Shown in pieces: positions 1 through 12,058 of a stretch of 64,000 nucleotides of DNA. Below the pieces are notes generated by a model. It did no database searches, was not told where the DNA came from, and saw only the letters and a list, made by a program, of their open reading frames with translations. Source of the stretch: Plasmopara viticola (Eukaryota > Oomycota > Peronosporomycetes > Peronosporales > Peronosporaceae); contig MBPM02000011.1 of assembly GCA_001695595.3 (NCBI GenBank), forward strand, positions 868,001 through 932,000, given 5' to 3'. Numbering within the stretch: the stretch's first letter is position 1; each line of letters begins with the position of its first letter. A program made the translations under genes and the position numbers.

Positions 1-2709
1 ATAGGCCTATGTCTACTCTAAGACATGTCAAATTAGCATTCACCAGTCGAAATAGACCTGATCTGAATTCGTTACTCTTGTATACAGCATTAGTAACCGG
101 AATAATTTGCGCACGATATATCTCGAAGCTTTAGAATTTGTCGAGACTTGAAATAGGCCTTCGTGCCCTCGTATATTTGATATACAGCAAGCAGCTCACA
201 TAAGCTTGTTCCTCCTTTAGAAGATATCAGCTGCTAGGGGCTAGTTCCTGATAGCGTGTAGTGAAAACACACTCGACAGAAAAACTCACGAAGACCGCCC
301 AGCCACCAGCGCCTTCCCTACTTTGAGAGCGTTCTTTAGCAAGCGGCTGTTGGAGCCCTTGAGCAAGACAAAGGATCACTTTGTTCCCGCTATACAGAAC
401 TGCATGGATCATATGCCCTTGCTTATCACGATTAAAGATGCCTTGCTTGTGTCGGTTTGGACCGGACTCAAGTCAATGTGTCCACGGAAACCATTCTACA
501 AGACGAGGAGCTATTATTCACCAATAATTTGCACCACTATTGGTGTACATATCTTGAACAGCAATTCAGATCAGGTGGTTCCTGTACTCGAAGTAGTTGA
601 GCTCTACCACCAGTCCGTCCATGAGCATATCCATCTCGACTACTTCGGAGAGTGGCGCCCGAGCAATGAAGGCCGTCAGTCATTTTTGGCTTATTCAGCT
701 TGCGCTTTTCTTTCTTGCAGGAGAGGAAATGAAAACGCTGGTAGATCTTATAGCTTGCAGAAAATAAAAGTTACTCACCCAGTTCTTTACGTATTCCCGG
801 GACATGGTATACTGGTTTCACAAATCAGTTCCCAGCTTTATGTCAGGCATCTCCGGTAACAGAGTGCAAACGCCACAAACACCTGGTCTTCTGTGGTTTA
901 GGACGCCCTAGTATCTTTTAAAGCCTGAAGAAAAGAGCATTCTTCTTTCCAATAATGGCGAAATCTTAATTTCACCGACAATAAATTAACAAGTGGCGCT
1001 TCCGCTGGAGCTATCTGTGCATGTGATACCTAATCCCTACAGCGTAGACTTTGTTCGTTGCGCTCGAACACCATACCATGTTCAAACTGCTTGGTTTTTA
1101 GGCTGAGGTACCTGATGACGCGTATCTTTTGTAGGCTTGTTCAACAGACTTTTAAAGGTGGTTTTATATATCCTGGAATCATTGCGAGGGTTCAGGTAGA
1201 CAATTTACTCACATGGGCGTCAAATTGCCTACGAAGTACAATTAAGTGTAATGAATACACAAACACTACCACAGAGGGGCGATCAGGAGGGTAAACAGCT
1301 CTACGATGGGCGACCGTTTTACAATGTCCGACCTTACGAAGATCGACATGTGCAATAGATTGAATTCAAAGACTGAGTTGCCACTACAATATCATCCTTT
1401 TGCCACTGACCATCAATTCTGCATATCCCGTAATTTATTTTTTGCACTTTGCTCTACCTTCGAGATACTTTGATCAGCAAACCGTTATACACACCGATAG
1501 GGTTGTGCCACGATTCTCTTGAGGTTTCTCTTAGCGAGAGTTAGCCTGTTCGGCTCTCAATTGAGCAGTAAAAAGACGAGGATATGTACAGCGTGTGCTG
1601 TTAGCTGTCATACATACTGTCATTCAGGCGTCGGTGTGCTTTCGTCAACGACGAAGCAATCGTTTAACGGCTTCAACCTCAGAGCAAAACAGCTGCTTGT
1701 TTTCATATTGAAGTCGATATGTTTAGCAATGCTCAAGAGCGCATCAAACATCAGACCACATTTCGGCAAGCCGTTAGCATTTTCGCAAAGTATCCGACAA
1801 ACATTTCTCCTTTCTAGAAGCTTTTGCTACAATATGGACCTTCTGAAAAGTAGCCAAACACTAGCGAGGTCAAGTTGCTCTGCTCATTCCCGCTGCGGCT
1901 CTCACTTTGACGCAGTCTTACAAATCTGTCGACTGCTATTTTGATCACAAGCTTGATAAGATTGGTACCAATTTCCCACTGCGACTTGATCTCACGTGTC
2001 TCACGCATCTCACATGATTAGCCACTCTTCGTCCGCAGAATTTGGTAGTTTTTGGTGTGCTGCTTTGATTCCTATATACACACACCTGTGGTCTGTCTGT
2101 AACCTCTTATTAAGCAAACTTAAATCTCGAATGAAGTTAAAGGACCTTTAAAATGCTGCAGCTTGCGATTTGCGACAATAGCACAAGTTGCCACTGTACG
2201 TTCAAAGAGATATAAAGAAACCGTGCCCGATCGCTACGTGAGCATCATACATAGAGCATAATTTAGGTTTTGAACTCGCACCAGGTGATAGGCAAGTAAG
2301 CAAGCTGATACTGATATGAGTTAATACTCCAGTAGTAAAAATACGAGTATATGATCATCACCGTTTTTGTGCACTAGGTAAAGCATAGCCTTGCCATAAC
2401 ATTGTTACGCAAGAGCGCAGCGACGCAGAGTAGAAACGACAGCCATATGTTTTATCGCTGTATTGTGATCAGCACTTTGAATTCGAAGCTGTGTCATTTT
2501 GTCGATCGCACGGGGTCATAAAGGTTACACTGACTAAGACTTGAGGGCAGAATGGATTATGTACAAAATTACGACCTATTTATCGGATACGTGGACCAAA
2601 TATAACGTTACACACTTTGAAGAAAAAGGAGTCGTTCATATCGGCGTAATTAGGAAAAATCGTTCATATGCTTTCCTGGCGACATTCTTCATTTAGCCAC
2701 CAAGTGTCA
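1..2709. other. Left flank, no recognised gene
   Basis: I see no recognisable gene here. There are AT-rich stretches and open frames of up to 178 codons (323-859, plus strand) and 141 codons (1519-1944, plus strand). Their translations lack any domain I know, have no convincing splice context and read like chance frames. The last part precedes the PhoD-like gene and must hold its promoter, but no clear core element was found. Confidence 0.4.
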
Positions 2710-4464
2710 ATGCACAAGAAGAGCACCTTGTCCGTGATGGCAGCGGTAGCTGTTGCATCGTCGTTAAGCGTGGCCACAAAGCTGACGGAGCTGAGCTCAC
2801 CCCTCGTTGCAGACCTCAAGCAACCACTGCAGCGCGTGGCCTTTGGTTCGTGCAATGATCAGAGCTTTCCGCAGCCTCTGTGGCCCAAAATTGCCGCACA
2901 CGAGCCTGAGCTTTGGGTCTGGATGGGTGACATTGTGCGCAATGCTCTCGATTGCGAATGCGTTTTAAATATACACCTAATAACGATTATGTTTGTGATT
3001 TTCGTGTAAGATTTACGCCGACATGAAGGAGCTGGGCGAGCCGCGTCCATTTTCCATTTCTCCTCACAAAATGTTCGTGGAGGCTCCAGCTGAGGAGTTG
3101 ATTCGAAAATATAAGTGCGTTGGCTATAGTCAAGTGGATATTGTCCTGCTTGTCCCGATCTGTTGACGCTTTTATGACCTTCTATTTACAGCAAATTGAT
3201 GGCTAATGAAGATTACGCAGCTTTTGTGAATCGCACGCCAATCATCGGGATCTGGGACGATCACGACTATGGTATTAACGATGGTGGCAAATTTTACTCA
3301 TACCGCGAGCAGAGTCAGCAAGTGTTTTTGGATTTCATTGGCGAACCAGAAAATTCAACACGTCGGCAACAAAAAGTAGGAAAGAAGACTTTGGTGTTAC
3401 TGTTTTGGAATTACTAATATGAATCTTGCAATTGTGGTGTTGTCTTGGCAGGGTATCTACACGTCGTACACGATCGGCTCGGGAGATCAGACCGTCAAGT
3501 TTATTCTCGTGGACAATCGGTACTTTAACACTGTGCGATGTGAATGCTCTATGAAAGAGACAAAAGTCTGATCGATAATGTCGTGGCTGTGTAATTATAA
3601 AGGTACAATCGTGACAATTATGACACAAAGAGTGGTGATCTTCTTGGAGAGGCCCAATGGAAATGGCTTGAAAATGAGCTGATGGAATCGACCGCTGCTT
3701 TCAACGTCATCGTGTCGGGAGTTCAAATCCTACCTGGTGATCGCTATCCTATTGCCGAGTGTTGGGATCGTTTTCCAAGTGAGCGTGAGCGCTTCTTTAA
3801 GCTGCTACTTTCGTCTAACGCAAAGGGAGTGATTCTACTTAGGTGGGTTTGTTTGTTTAAGTATTTGGCATGTTTCTGTATATTCACAATTTTTGTTCAT
3901 GATAGTGGCGATGTCCACTTTTCGGAAATCAACCAAGTTGTGTGTTCCGACGGAGCAAATACTATCACTGAGATCACAAGCAGTGGCTTGACTCATAGTT
4001 GGATGGAATTTCACATGCCAGCTCTTAGACACGTCATGGCGCTTGTGTTTACTTACGCAAACCTTTTGCTACCGTGGGAGTTCCGTCCGACGCAGAAATC
4101 GTTTTACGGCCATCTTAACTGGGGGTCAATCGAATTTGATTGGGAAAGTCAACCGTACCCTGTTGCAACTGTGAAAACTCGTGGTGCAGATGATCAGGTG
4201 AAGCTTCAGTACAAATTTGACTCCAAGCCTTTCCATTCCGAATCGCCTGAAAGTGATGCAAGCGAGTGTCATGCTCCGCGCTTGATTCCACGCTGGCAGC
4301 GCTTGATATGGACTGGTCTGTTTGTGGTCGTGTTGTGTGTATTCCTCCTTCTCTTTCCAGTAAATGCGTTCATTCTGCTTTGGTTGGTGTGGTTCTTCAT
4401 CAAAAAGACCATTTTCTCGAAAGCAGGAAAGAAACAGGTTACTGAAACCAAAAAGTCGGTGTAA
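2710..4464 (+). CDS. PhoD-like metallophosphatase with C-terminal membrane anchor
   Basis: Six exons are proposed: 2710-2934, 3011-3114, 3192-3375, 3452-3519, 3603-3842 and 3906-4464. All have GT-AG introns and consistent phase, giving 459 residues. The start at 2710 leaves a signal-peptide-like N-terminus (MHKKSTLSVMAAVAVA); an in-frame ATG at 2668 would add 14 residues. PhoD-family motifs appear in order: GSCNDQ near residue 45, WMGDIIYAD across the first splice, GIWDDHDYG, LVDNRY across the fourth splice, GEAQWKWL, and LLSGDVHFSEI across the last splice. The aspartates and histidines that bind the two metals are present. The family hydrolyses phosphomonoesters or phosphodiesters outside the cytoplasm. 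A hydrophobic segment near residues 410-440, followed by lysines, suggests a type I anchor at the plasma membrane or in the secretory path. The natural substrate is unknown. Confidence 0.88.
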
Positions 4465-6748
4465 GTTGTAGATTACGATGTGCATTGTAGGGCTGTCCAA
4501 GCTTAGATCAACTACAAATAGACCGCTCCTGTATTTTTGTCAATATATGAATGTTCATGATTCATAATGGGTAAGCACGATTGTCCGATCCGAGCCGCAT
4601 TTCCAAAGCAGCAACTTGGTTGTCGGCTGCATACTCAAATCGATTGTGCCGTCGTGCAGATGAAGGAAAACATAAGACGCTTAGCGGTGCCACGTCTACC
4701 ATGTAACTTTTGTGGCGTTGTCGTATGCGACAACGTCGTGTTTCTGCAGTAGCAATCGAGCGGATCGTGCGCGGATCCCGCGGTCGTTGATTTACGAGCC
4801 AAGAGCGATCGAAAGTACTTTGTCATCTTGTTATCGGAAGGTTACTTGTTAAGGGGTCTGTCTATAATGGTGAAGACGGCAAGATCTGCTTTCTCCGTAT
4901 ACAAACGAGTGCTTCTACTCCTACCTCATTCATAATAGATTCTGCTATCACGCAGACTGTCTTTCGGTGAATTTGCGCAGATATGCTGGCTCCTTATAAT
5001 GGTCTTCGCGCACGTTTCGCGTCTTTGGCACAAAAACACTAACAGTTTACTATTTGCTGATACACAGACTGGCTCAATGATAAATAACTTGTCGACTAAA
5101 CAGTAATCTTCCGTAAGAAACAACAGACAGCACATTTTTTCTATTCGTCGGTGGTAAAATCAAATGGACAATCACTTCAGACAACAATCTTGTATTTCCA
5201 GGACCGGCTTCATTTATCACGATGCATTGTATGTTTGCAATTGCACATGCTGCAAGCGTTATACACGCATTGCATAAACAAGCCCATGGCAGTCCATTGC
5301 TTTTAGTCTCGCACTAGCGTTAGCTTTGCATAAAATGCTCGAAGTGAACTTTGTAAATGCTCCCATTAAACAAAGAGAATCGCCTTGAATGTGTTTTCGA
5401 ACGCACAATCAAATCTGTTATTAATCCGTACGACCTTCGTTATTGCTGAGAAAAGTGCCAAATAGTACGTACCTCCTCGAAAGTGAGTGCATCAAACTAT
5501 ATTTTTTTGTTAACAAGCCAGATACTTCGCCCCTGTTAAGAAATGATTTTCGATCTTACCGTCCTTTCAATGACAAAATTTTCAACACCAACACCTCGCC
5601 ATTGTCGATATAAATTTCTCTTGCCATGTTTCATCGATAAAGTTCAAATGTCTGAACATGGTGAGTTTTCTCGTGTTGAGTCAAAATAAGCCGCAGGCTC
5701 CACTTCTGGTGTGTCGCTGATTTTGATACATATTGTCTACCTTCCGCATAAATCAGTTCACCTACCATAATTTTTTGTCTCTGTTTCCCATCGTGGAGCT
5801 TTGGCGGCCACGAGATCTTGCTATACTAAATATTTTTTTTCTTGAGTTCCATAACTGCTGCTTCGAGATCTTTGATGCTACGCTTTCTGGATCTTTAATA
5901 CTAAGGCAAGGGCAGATGCACTACGACAACTTCAATGCCGATGTTGTTATCTTCGTTTCGCTGCCCGTACCTTACTAAGAAACCGTTCATTTACACCTTC
6001 TCATGAACGTTGGTTTACTCGCTCTTTCTTGCCGCTTTTGTTGCATCAATTGCAATTATGTCTCACTGAGTTTCTAAAAGCCCTTTCTCGCGAGAACATG
6101 ACTGTAAAAGCTTTAACACATACGAAAAAATGTCAACGTGGTATGTTATTTAGTTAAAGAGAAAACTGTACATTCAGGCCATTCAAATACAAAAAACTCA
6201 AGGTACAACACGTATAAGAGCCATTCCTTATTCGCTGCTAGTACTAAAAATCCTGTAGATTGAACGATCATCTTCTGGAGCAAGTGCAAATAAGGCTTCT
6301 GCGGTTAGGCACGCGCGATATGTAACACCATATCATTTACACCTGATACTTACAGGTGGATCGCGAATGAGCGCGGATGATCTAATGCGTAAGACGATCA
6401 TATGTTTATGCATTGTTTAAATGTGATTGGTCGGATAGCTTTGGAGCCAATATATCCCGCATTACCGATCGTGTCGTGCTTTGCAATCGTGCTCTAGTAG
6501 TCTTGATGTATTTGTAGTGGACGAGGCCTCTAGCCTGGCCATCACGATCTAGTAATTCTAAGCGATTGAAACACCAATTTCTTGATTACATGTGATCTGC
6601 TTCGATATTTTTTCACTTCCCATTTAAAGCCAATGGGCTACCTATTCAACGCTCTATATCTATTTTGAGAAATGAGTAAGACATTCAGATATAAGTTAAG
6701 AAATAGACAAAAACTTCCGTTGTTGTTGCCCAATTTGCCAACATCGGA
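4465..6748. other. Intergenic, no recognised gene
   Basis: AT-rich spacer. On the minus strand, 5980-5500 reads as a long frame with only a few stops, but the translation resembles no family I recognise and the number of stops is not clearly below chance. No RNA gene or complete mobile element was seen. Confidence 0.4.
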
Positions 6749-8055
6749 ATGCTCTTTGCCAATCATCGTACGATTTTCCTGATGCCACGTATTCTATTGG
6801 CACTTGTGCTTGTGCTGGCCAGCGTGGCCTGTGTGGCAACCGAGGCGCTCGCATCACATGATCAGCAGGCATTAGCCGTGGATGACAATGTTGTAGTGCG
6901 CTGTCGCGCGTGCGGCGCTCCGGTCGCCATGAAGAAGTAAGCACAGCGCGCGCAGTTGATTGCCTTTGCCAGGTCTAATCATTATTGTGTGCAATTTAGG
7001 GACCACATCGACTTGCACGACACCTCAAAAGCCGTAAATAGCCGTCACGAGGCTGTGTTGGGGGACGATGCCAAGGTCTTCACCTTTGTGAATCCCGAAA
7101 GGGTCGGTATATAATTTTGAGCTTTAAATCATTTGCACCCAAATTTCTAATTTTCATGTGGTCTGGATGCTATTTGTGGTGTAGACGGAGTTTGAGCTGG
7201 CAGCGTTTAAAGAAGCCGTTGGACTAGAAGGCGAGTCGTATTCCAAAAAGTCGACATTTTTCGACGACTATAGCTGGCGAGACCTCCGTTGTAAGAATTG
7301 TAAGAAGCAAATCGGGTGGGTTGAAAGAGTGGTTGGCCTATCAAAACGAGTCTTACCCACTGGTATTGTGCTGGTTTAGATGGGTGTTTTATCATAATGA
7401 GATTCGGCAGTGCATGAATGCACGAGAGTGGGATGACTTTCGTGCGGTTAAAGACACGGAGGAGCAGTCGCCCGCGCCATTGACGTTGAAAGAGCAGGGA
7501 GAGATTGTGTACGAGGAGCTTCAAGGCCGCTGTCTGTTAGCTACATTTGACTGGTGGACGTACGAAATTTGCTACAGAAAAGAGGTTCGCCAATTTCATC
7601 AAGAACCGGACGGATCCCGACCCAGTGACTGGAGTATGGGCAAATACGTTTCCTATGCTCAGGACTCACAAGTGGCGGCTGAAGACAATGAAGTGTTGCA
7701 ATACTATTCAGGAGGTCAACACTGCGATGAGAATAACGAAAAACGCAGTACCATTGTCATGTACTCGTGTTGCGATTCACGACCGAAAGAAATTACGATA
7801 GAAAAGGTTGATGAGCCGGCGCTGTGCATGTACCTCATCCGAGTATGTGTTCCTCGCTTGTGTACATCTGGACCAGACACTGAGCACGTTGAAGACAAGC
7901 ACTTGTCGGTTCCCGGATCGTGTCAAAAACAGTTTGATGCCTCACACGCAGATGCGGCGTTACCGTCGAAGTTTACGGCGTTGCGCTGGTCGTCAGTGAT
8001 TTCGGAAGATAGCAGCGAGCTTGATTGGGCTCGACGAATGCAGATCGCGATCTAA
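6749..8055 (+). CDS. Secreted CULT domain-MRH (OS-9-type) lectin fusion protein
   Basis: Four exons fit: 6749-6936, 7000-7102, 7185-7315 and 7380-8055, giving 365 residues. A second in-frame ATG at 6782 gives 354 residues and a cleaner signal peptide (MPRILLALVLVLASVAC). Residues about 48-165 match the cereblon CULT fold: an RCRAC zinc pair, FVNPE, then DDYSW, RCKNC and QIGW. Of the three cage tryptophans of cereblon, the second and third are present and the first is Phe (TFFDDYSW). Residues about 192-301 are an MRH domain like OS-9/Yos9, with FDWWTYEIC, VRQFHQE, an Arg before the YSCC strand, VDEPALC and MYLIRV. These supply the double Trp and the Gln, Arg, Glu and Tyr that bind mannose. The likely role is a lectin in the ER lumen or secretory path. 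No HDEL-like tail is present. The gene is convergent with meckelin, with 103 bp between stops. Confidence 0.85.
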
Positions 8056-8158
8056 CAAAGGTGTTGGCGTTCTACAACACTGTGATCGTGCAAAACACTT
8101 CAGCTTTTGCTTGGCTAAGTTGATTCAAGAATTGTAGTTTCACACTGACTTTTAAAAG

Positions 8159-11100
8159 TTAAATTAAAAAGCGATAATCCACGAGTGAGCTCTTGGCAAT
8201 GTTGCGCTTGCCAACATGTGCCCGCATAGCAAGCAATGCAATTTGGAGTGCATACGTCACTAACGCCGAGACTGCGTGGTTATTGAACCACAGGTCACAT
8301 AAACAAAAGCACTGGTACAACACAAAAGAAATAAAACTTCGGTTTAGTTCCAAACTTTCGCCTACAGAAAATCAAGAAAGTAGCGTTCGTACCAGCACAT
8401 CCAATAGCATTAAATCATGTTCAATACCTAGCAGCAACGAGGCTTTTGCAAATTTTGATTGCATATCTACAAATGTGCGCAGATCATTAGCAGCTTAAAA
8501 GTTGGAGTTAATAAGCTGATCAGTACCTGGCAAGAAAAGAGATTGTCTACTGAAGGACATGTCCGGTGGGATATCGAGGTGTCGCGTGAGGCAAGTGTGA
8601 GCGCGGTAGATTCTCCAACGAAACCTTTCGTTTTGATTCTCTATAAAAGATTGCAAGAAATTTCGCAATTGCTCTGCATTGCGCACCCTATCTTCCGATG
8701 TCACTGAACCATTTGAGCGCTTAAAGTCTGTGCTGCGTGAGTCGGGTCTTTTTGAAGAAATCGATCTCTTTATCAACCCTTCACCGCTACTCTCAGGTCC
8801 AGCCAAGAAGTTCTCGCCTCGCACCAACGAGTACAACGTGTTAAACTTGCGTTTCCATTTACGCGTGACAAAAATTTCAAAGGTTTGACAGTCCGGAAAG
8901 GTCGAATCAAGGTGCCGACCAGCAGTAAGCCCCGCTTCTTCCTGTTTCAGCTGATCGACAAGTTCGCCCATGCTGCCATCAGCAAAGGGATGTGGCGATC
9001 GACAATGGAGGTAAAAGCCGTGGTACGCTTCGTCGAGAAAGAGACAACTGACTTTTGCAACTGTACAGAGATCGATAAAGAGCTGCTCTCGCGGTTCGTC
9101 AATGTACCGTTCAAAGATCATCCATTTCCACAGGCGCTGGCACACGTAGATAAGTAGCCACCACATTGCGACGTTGGCAAATCGTAAATAAGGATTAAAG
9201 TAGCTCTCAGCTGTAGCAGTCGTTGTAAAATGTTCCATCTGTGCTCTCGGAGCTGGAAGTGCAAGTCTCTTGAGATTGCATCCGTAAAGAAGAAAGAGTA
9301 TACACAAAAGGGTCAAGCGCAAGGACGTTTTGCGAACGGTCTGCATCTTGTTCCACTCATTGACGACCAAAATCATGCGCCAGGCGCTAATTGGTGCATG
9401 GATTGGTTCCCCAGTATCAATATCCATAACAGTAGCACGAGGTCTTTCCCAGTCAACAAAGAAAAGCTGGAGATGTGCTTGACGGTATACGCGGCAGAAC
9501 ACTGAGATAAATTGACAGAAGAAAACAACCGGCAGAAGCACTCGAAACGTGGAGTACTTTTCGATACCGTCTGCAAATGTATCAGAATGCACGTCTGGAA
9601 GCATGAGAAGAGTGCGGGACTGAAGTCTCGAAACTATGAACACATAGCTACACATCACAAACATGACTGTGAATGACAGTGGGGCAAAATTGACTGCAGC
9701 ATAGCGCATTATGGTTGACAAAATTTGACACATTGCATTCTCCACAACTTCATTTTGAGTACTACGTCGATACCAATTAAATGTCTGGAGCATCGTTTGA
9801 AGTCCTCCAAGGATGCATCCAATAGTGAATAATGCTTTAGCAAACGCCCACAGCTCATCCGTGCTCGATGTGTAGACGACGCTGAATGAAACTGGGACGA
9901 CTTTTGGGCTCTTTGTGTCGATGTATGCTACTGTCAATTCCGGTATCTCGATATACTGCGGATCAGACGCTGTTTTAATAGTCAACGTTATAGCACTAAC
10001 GTATCGAACTGCGTCGGGCAAAGTCTCACCAACAGGAACTCCTGACAGAAAGTCAAACAGGAAAAAGCGGTGGCTGAAATAGTCGTTACCAACGTCACTA
10101 TCTTGATTGACATATAATCCACTGGCGTCTCGATAATTTAGATTCTTAATGGGGATCGGAATGTACCCGCCATCCTCTTTTTGTGAAATCTTTGTTGAAT
10201 TGATCATATAAAGCTCGTGGAAAATCACTGTGGTAGTCTGTAAAGCCTCAAGGTTGCAGGAATACTCGAATAAAGCACTCACACCGAATTGCGTCCACGA
10301 AGGTGAGTCAGCCACACTTTTGTCCATTTGGCAATACAAAAGCTCATTTGCGAGTGGCTTGAAACCAATGAGCGTACCATTAAGATAATAGCTGGCCAAG
10401 ACAAAGTCAAGGTGATCAGAAGTTCCTTCATTTGATTCTGCATCAAAAGACATCTACAAGTATTGTTATGAAAATCTCAATCGATTGCCACATGAACAAT
10501 CACATACCTTCATAAAAGCAGAAGTTTGAACCGCGCTAGATGCCACTGACCGATAACTTAAAAATGGCAACGTTGCAAACCAACCATTGATCGTGTTGAC
10601 GATGGACGATCGGCCACTACGCTGAATCAGGTCAAAAACAGCACAAGGCGGTACCGTTGACTCGAAGTGCTGTAGAACACAGAGATTTCCCAGAGCTTGG
10701 CACGAAACAATATCTATCTCGCTTTGATAATAATAACAACGAGTAGTCACAGATAGAAACATATCATCGAGTAAAGCACTCGTTACGGAAACGACCGAGT
10801 CGGAGCTTTTAGTTTCTTCTTTTGAAAAAGACGAAAAGATCATTTCATTGGCGTTCATAATGGCAACTTTAGAGTTGATCGAGCTGATGTGGGAATTCTC
10901 AACGCACTTTTCAGCACTCATAAATTTACTCATAACGAGTTGATAGTCTTTTGGACAAGTACAAACGTAGTCCTCATCCCCAACAACCATCAAGGAATCT
11001 GAACACACTTTGCACGTATTGGTGGAAAGATCAGCGACTGTATTGCCCATGCACACGACACACTCTTTAACGTCGAGAAAAATGCCACTCTTCCGTCAAA

Positions 11101-11754
11101 AAGAGACATATCATTTCGCTGCGTCATTCGGATGGAGACAAAGTACCACTTACCTCATTTCTTTCACGCACAATCGAATTGGCTGCACATTTGCATTCAC
11201 GACTTAATTCTTGTATACCAAGTGTAGTATTACCGCATGCCATACATCTCGAGAGGTCCCGCGACGGAACGCGGTCAGATGGACATGGAGTACACGTCTC
11301 AAGACTACATGGCACAGGCCAGATAGACTCGCACGTAGACTCCTTGCGTCTCGTTCGAATAGCATCTTGACTAAAGACACTCAATACGTGAGCAGCACAA
11401 TAGTGTAGACATTCATGTCTTGCTTACTTGCAGGTGCAGACGGTGGCCAAGCCAGCGATTTCTGCGTTATTCTTGTCTGGAATCTGCAATGCATGAAAGT
11501 ATCGCACTTTACATTTCAAAACCACAAAAAAAACATGACAATATCTTTACTAGCCAAGCATTAGATTGTGGAGCTGCTCCGTTTGCAATGACACACGGAC
11601 TGCACTGGAGCGCTGATTGATCGAAAAACTCAATCGAAGGATCACATGTGCCGTTCGACGCAACTGCAGACGACGAAGCAAAGAGTTGGGGAGGTAAATG
11701 TACTTGCGCTTTGATTGGAATGCACGAGCACAAAATTCCCAACAAAAGTCTCAT
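8159..11754 (-). CDS. TMEM67: Meckelin (TMEM67/MKS3), ciliary transition-zone membrane protein
   Basis: Seven exons read on the minus strand: 11754-11551, 11483-11428, 11370-11154, 11062-10508, 10453-8527, 8466-8428 and 8361-8159. All have GT-AG introns and agreeing phase, giving 1066 residues (human about 995). A signal peptide (MRLLLGILCSCIPIKAQ) leads into a cysteine-rich region with FFDQSALQCSPC, much like the meckelin N-terminus. A beta-rich ectodomain follows, then several membrane spans. A cytoplasmic block contains LFIDLCTVAKVS, FYLHCRSPHPFADGSMGEL and TFEIFV. The last exon has two more spans and ends LVDYRFLI, matching the conserved RFLI end of meckelin. Meckelin acts in the MKS complex at the base of cilia, so this protein probably works in zoospore flagella. 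Its promoter is probably shared with the divergent formin. The 39-nt exon is the least certain part. Confidence 0.9.
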
Positions 11755-12058
11755 GACTTAACCTTTTTCAAAAGGAGAGCTTTTCAACGGCTCTTTAAAA
11801 AGTGCCTTTTCACAGGAAGTTACTTTAATTCTCACACATCAGAGCTTTAGAATATAAGTCAAATTCTAAACGCATCGTCTCATTTAATATAGTCATCAAG
11901 GTCAATGTCTAGTGGTTTCGTTCTACAAAAATACACCGAAACTTTTATTGGCCCATGCATTTCGAGCTCATGCATGACACGAGAGTATGCTTAGCTCAGC
12001 TGATCAAAAGTTCTTTTCCTCTTGCTTGCGTCAAAATCCCTTTTGATTTTAAACAAGA
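11755..12058. promoter_or_regulatory. Divergent intergenic promoter region between meckelin and formin
   Basis: These 304 bp separate the start codons of the minus-strand meckelin gene and the plus-strand formin gene, so both promoters should lie here. A TCATTTAATATAG stretch near 11879 loosely resembles the oomycete initiator but lies about 180 bp from the formin ATG. No TATA box is evident. The assignment rests on gene arrangement only. Confidence 0.5.

Noticed and set aside
323..859. 178-codon plus-strand open frame
   Set aside because: No recognisable domain, no signal peptide, and the overlapping minus frame is equally unconvincing; treated as chance.
1519..1944. 141-codon plus-strand open frame
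   Set aside because: Composition rich in Ser, Cys and Leu without any domain; lies in repeat-like AT-rich DNA.
5500..5980. Minus-strand frame with few stops
   Set aside because: About four stops in roughly 150 codons is not clearly below chance and nothing in the translation is recognisable.
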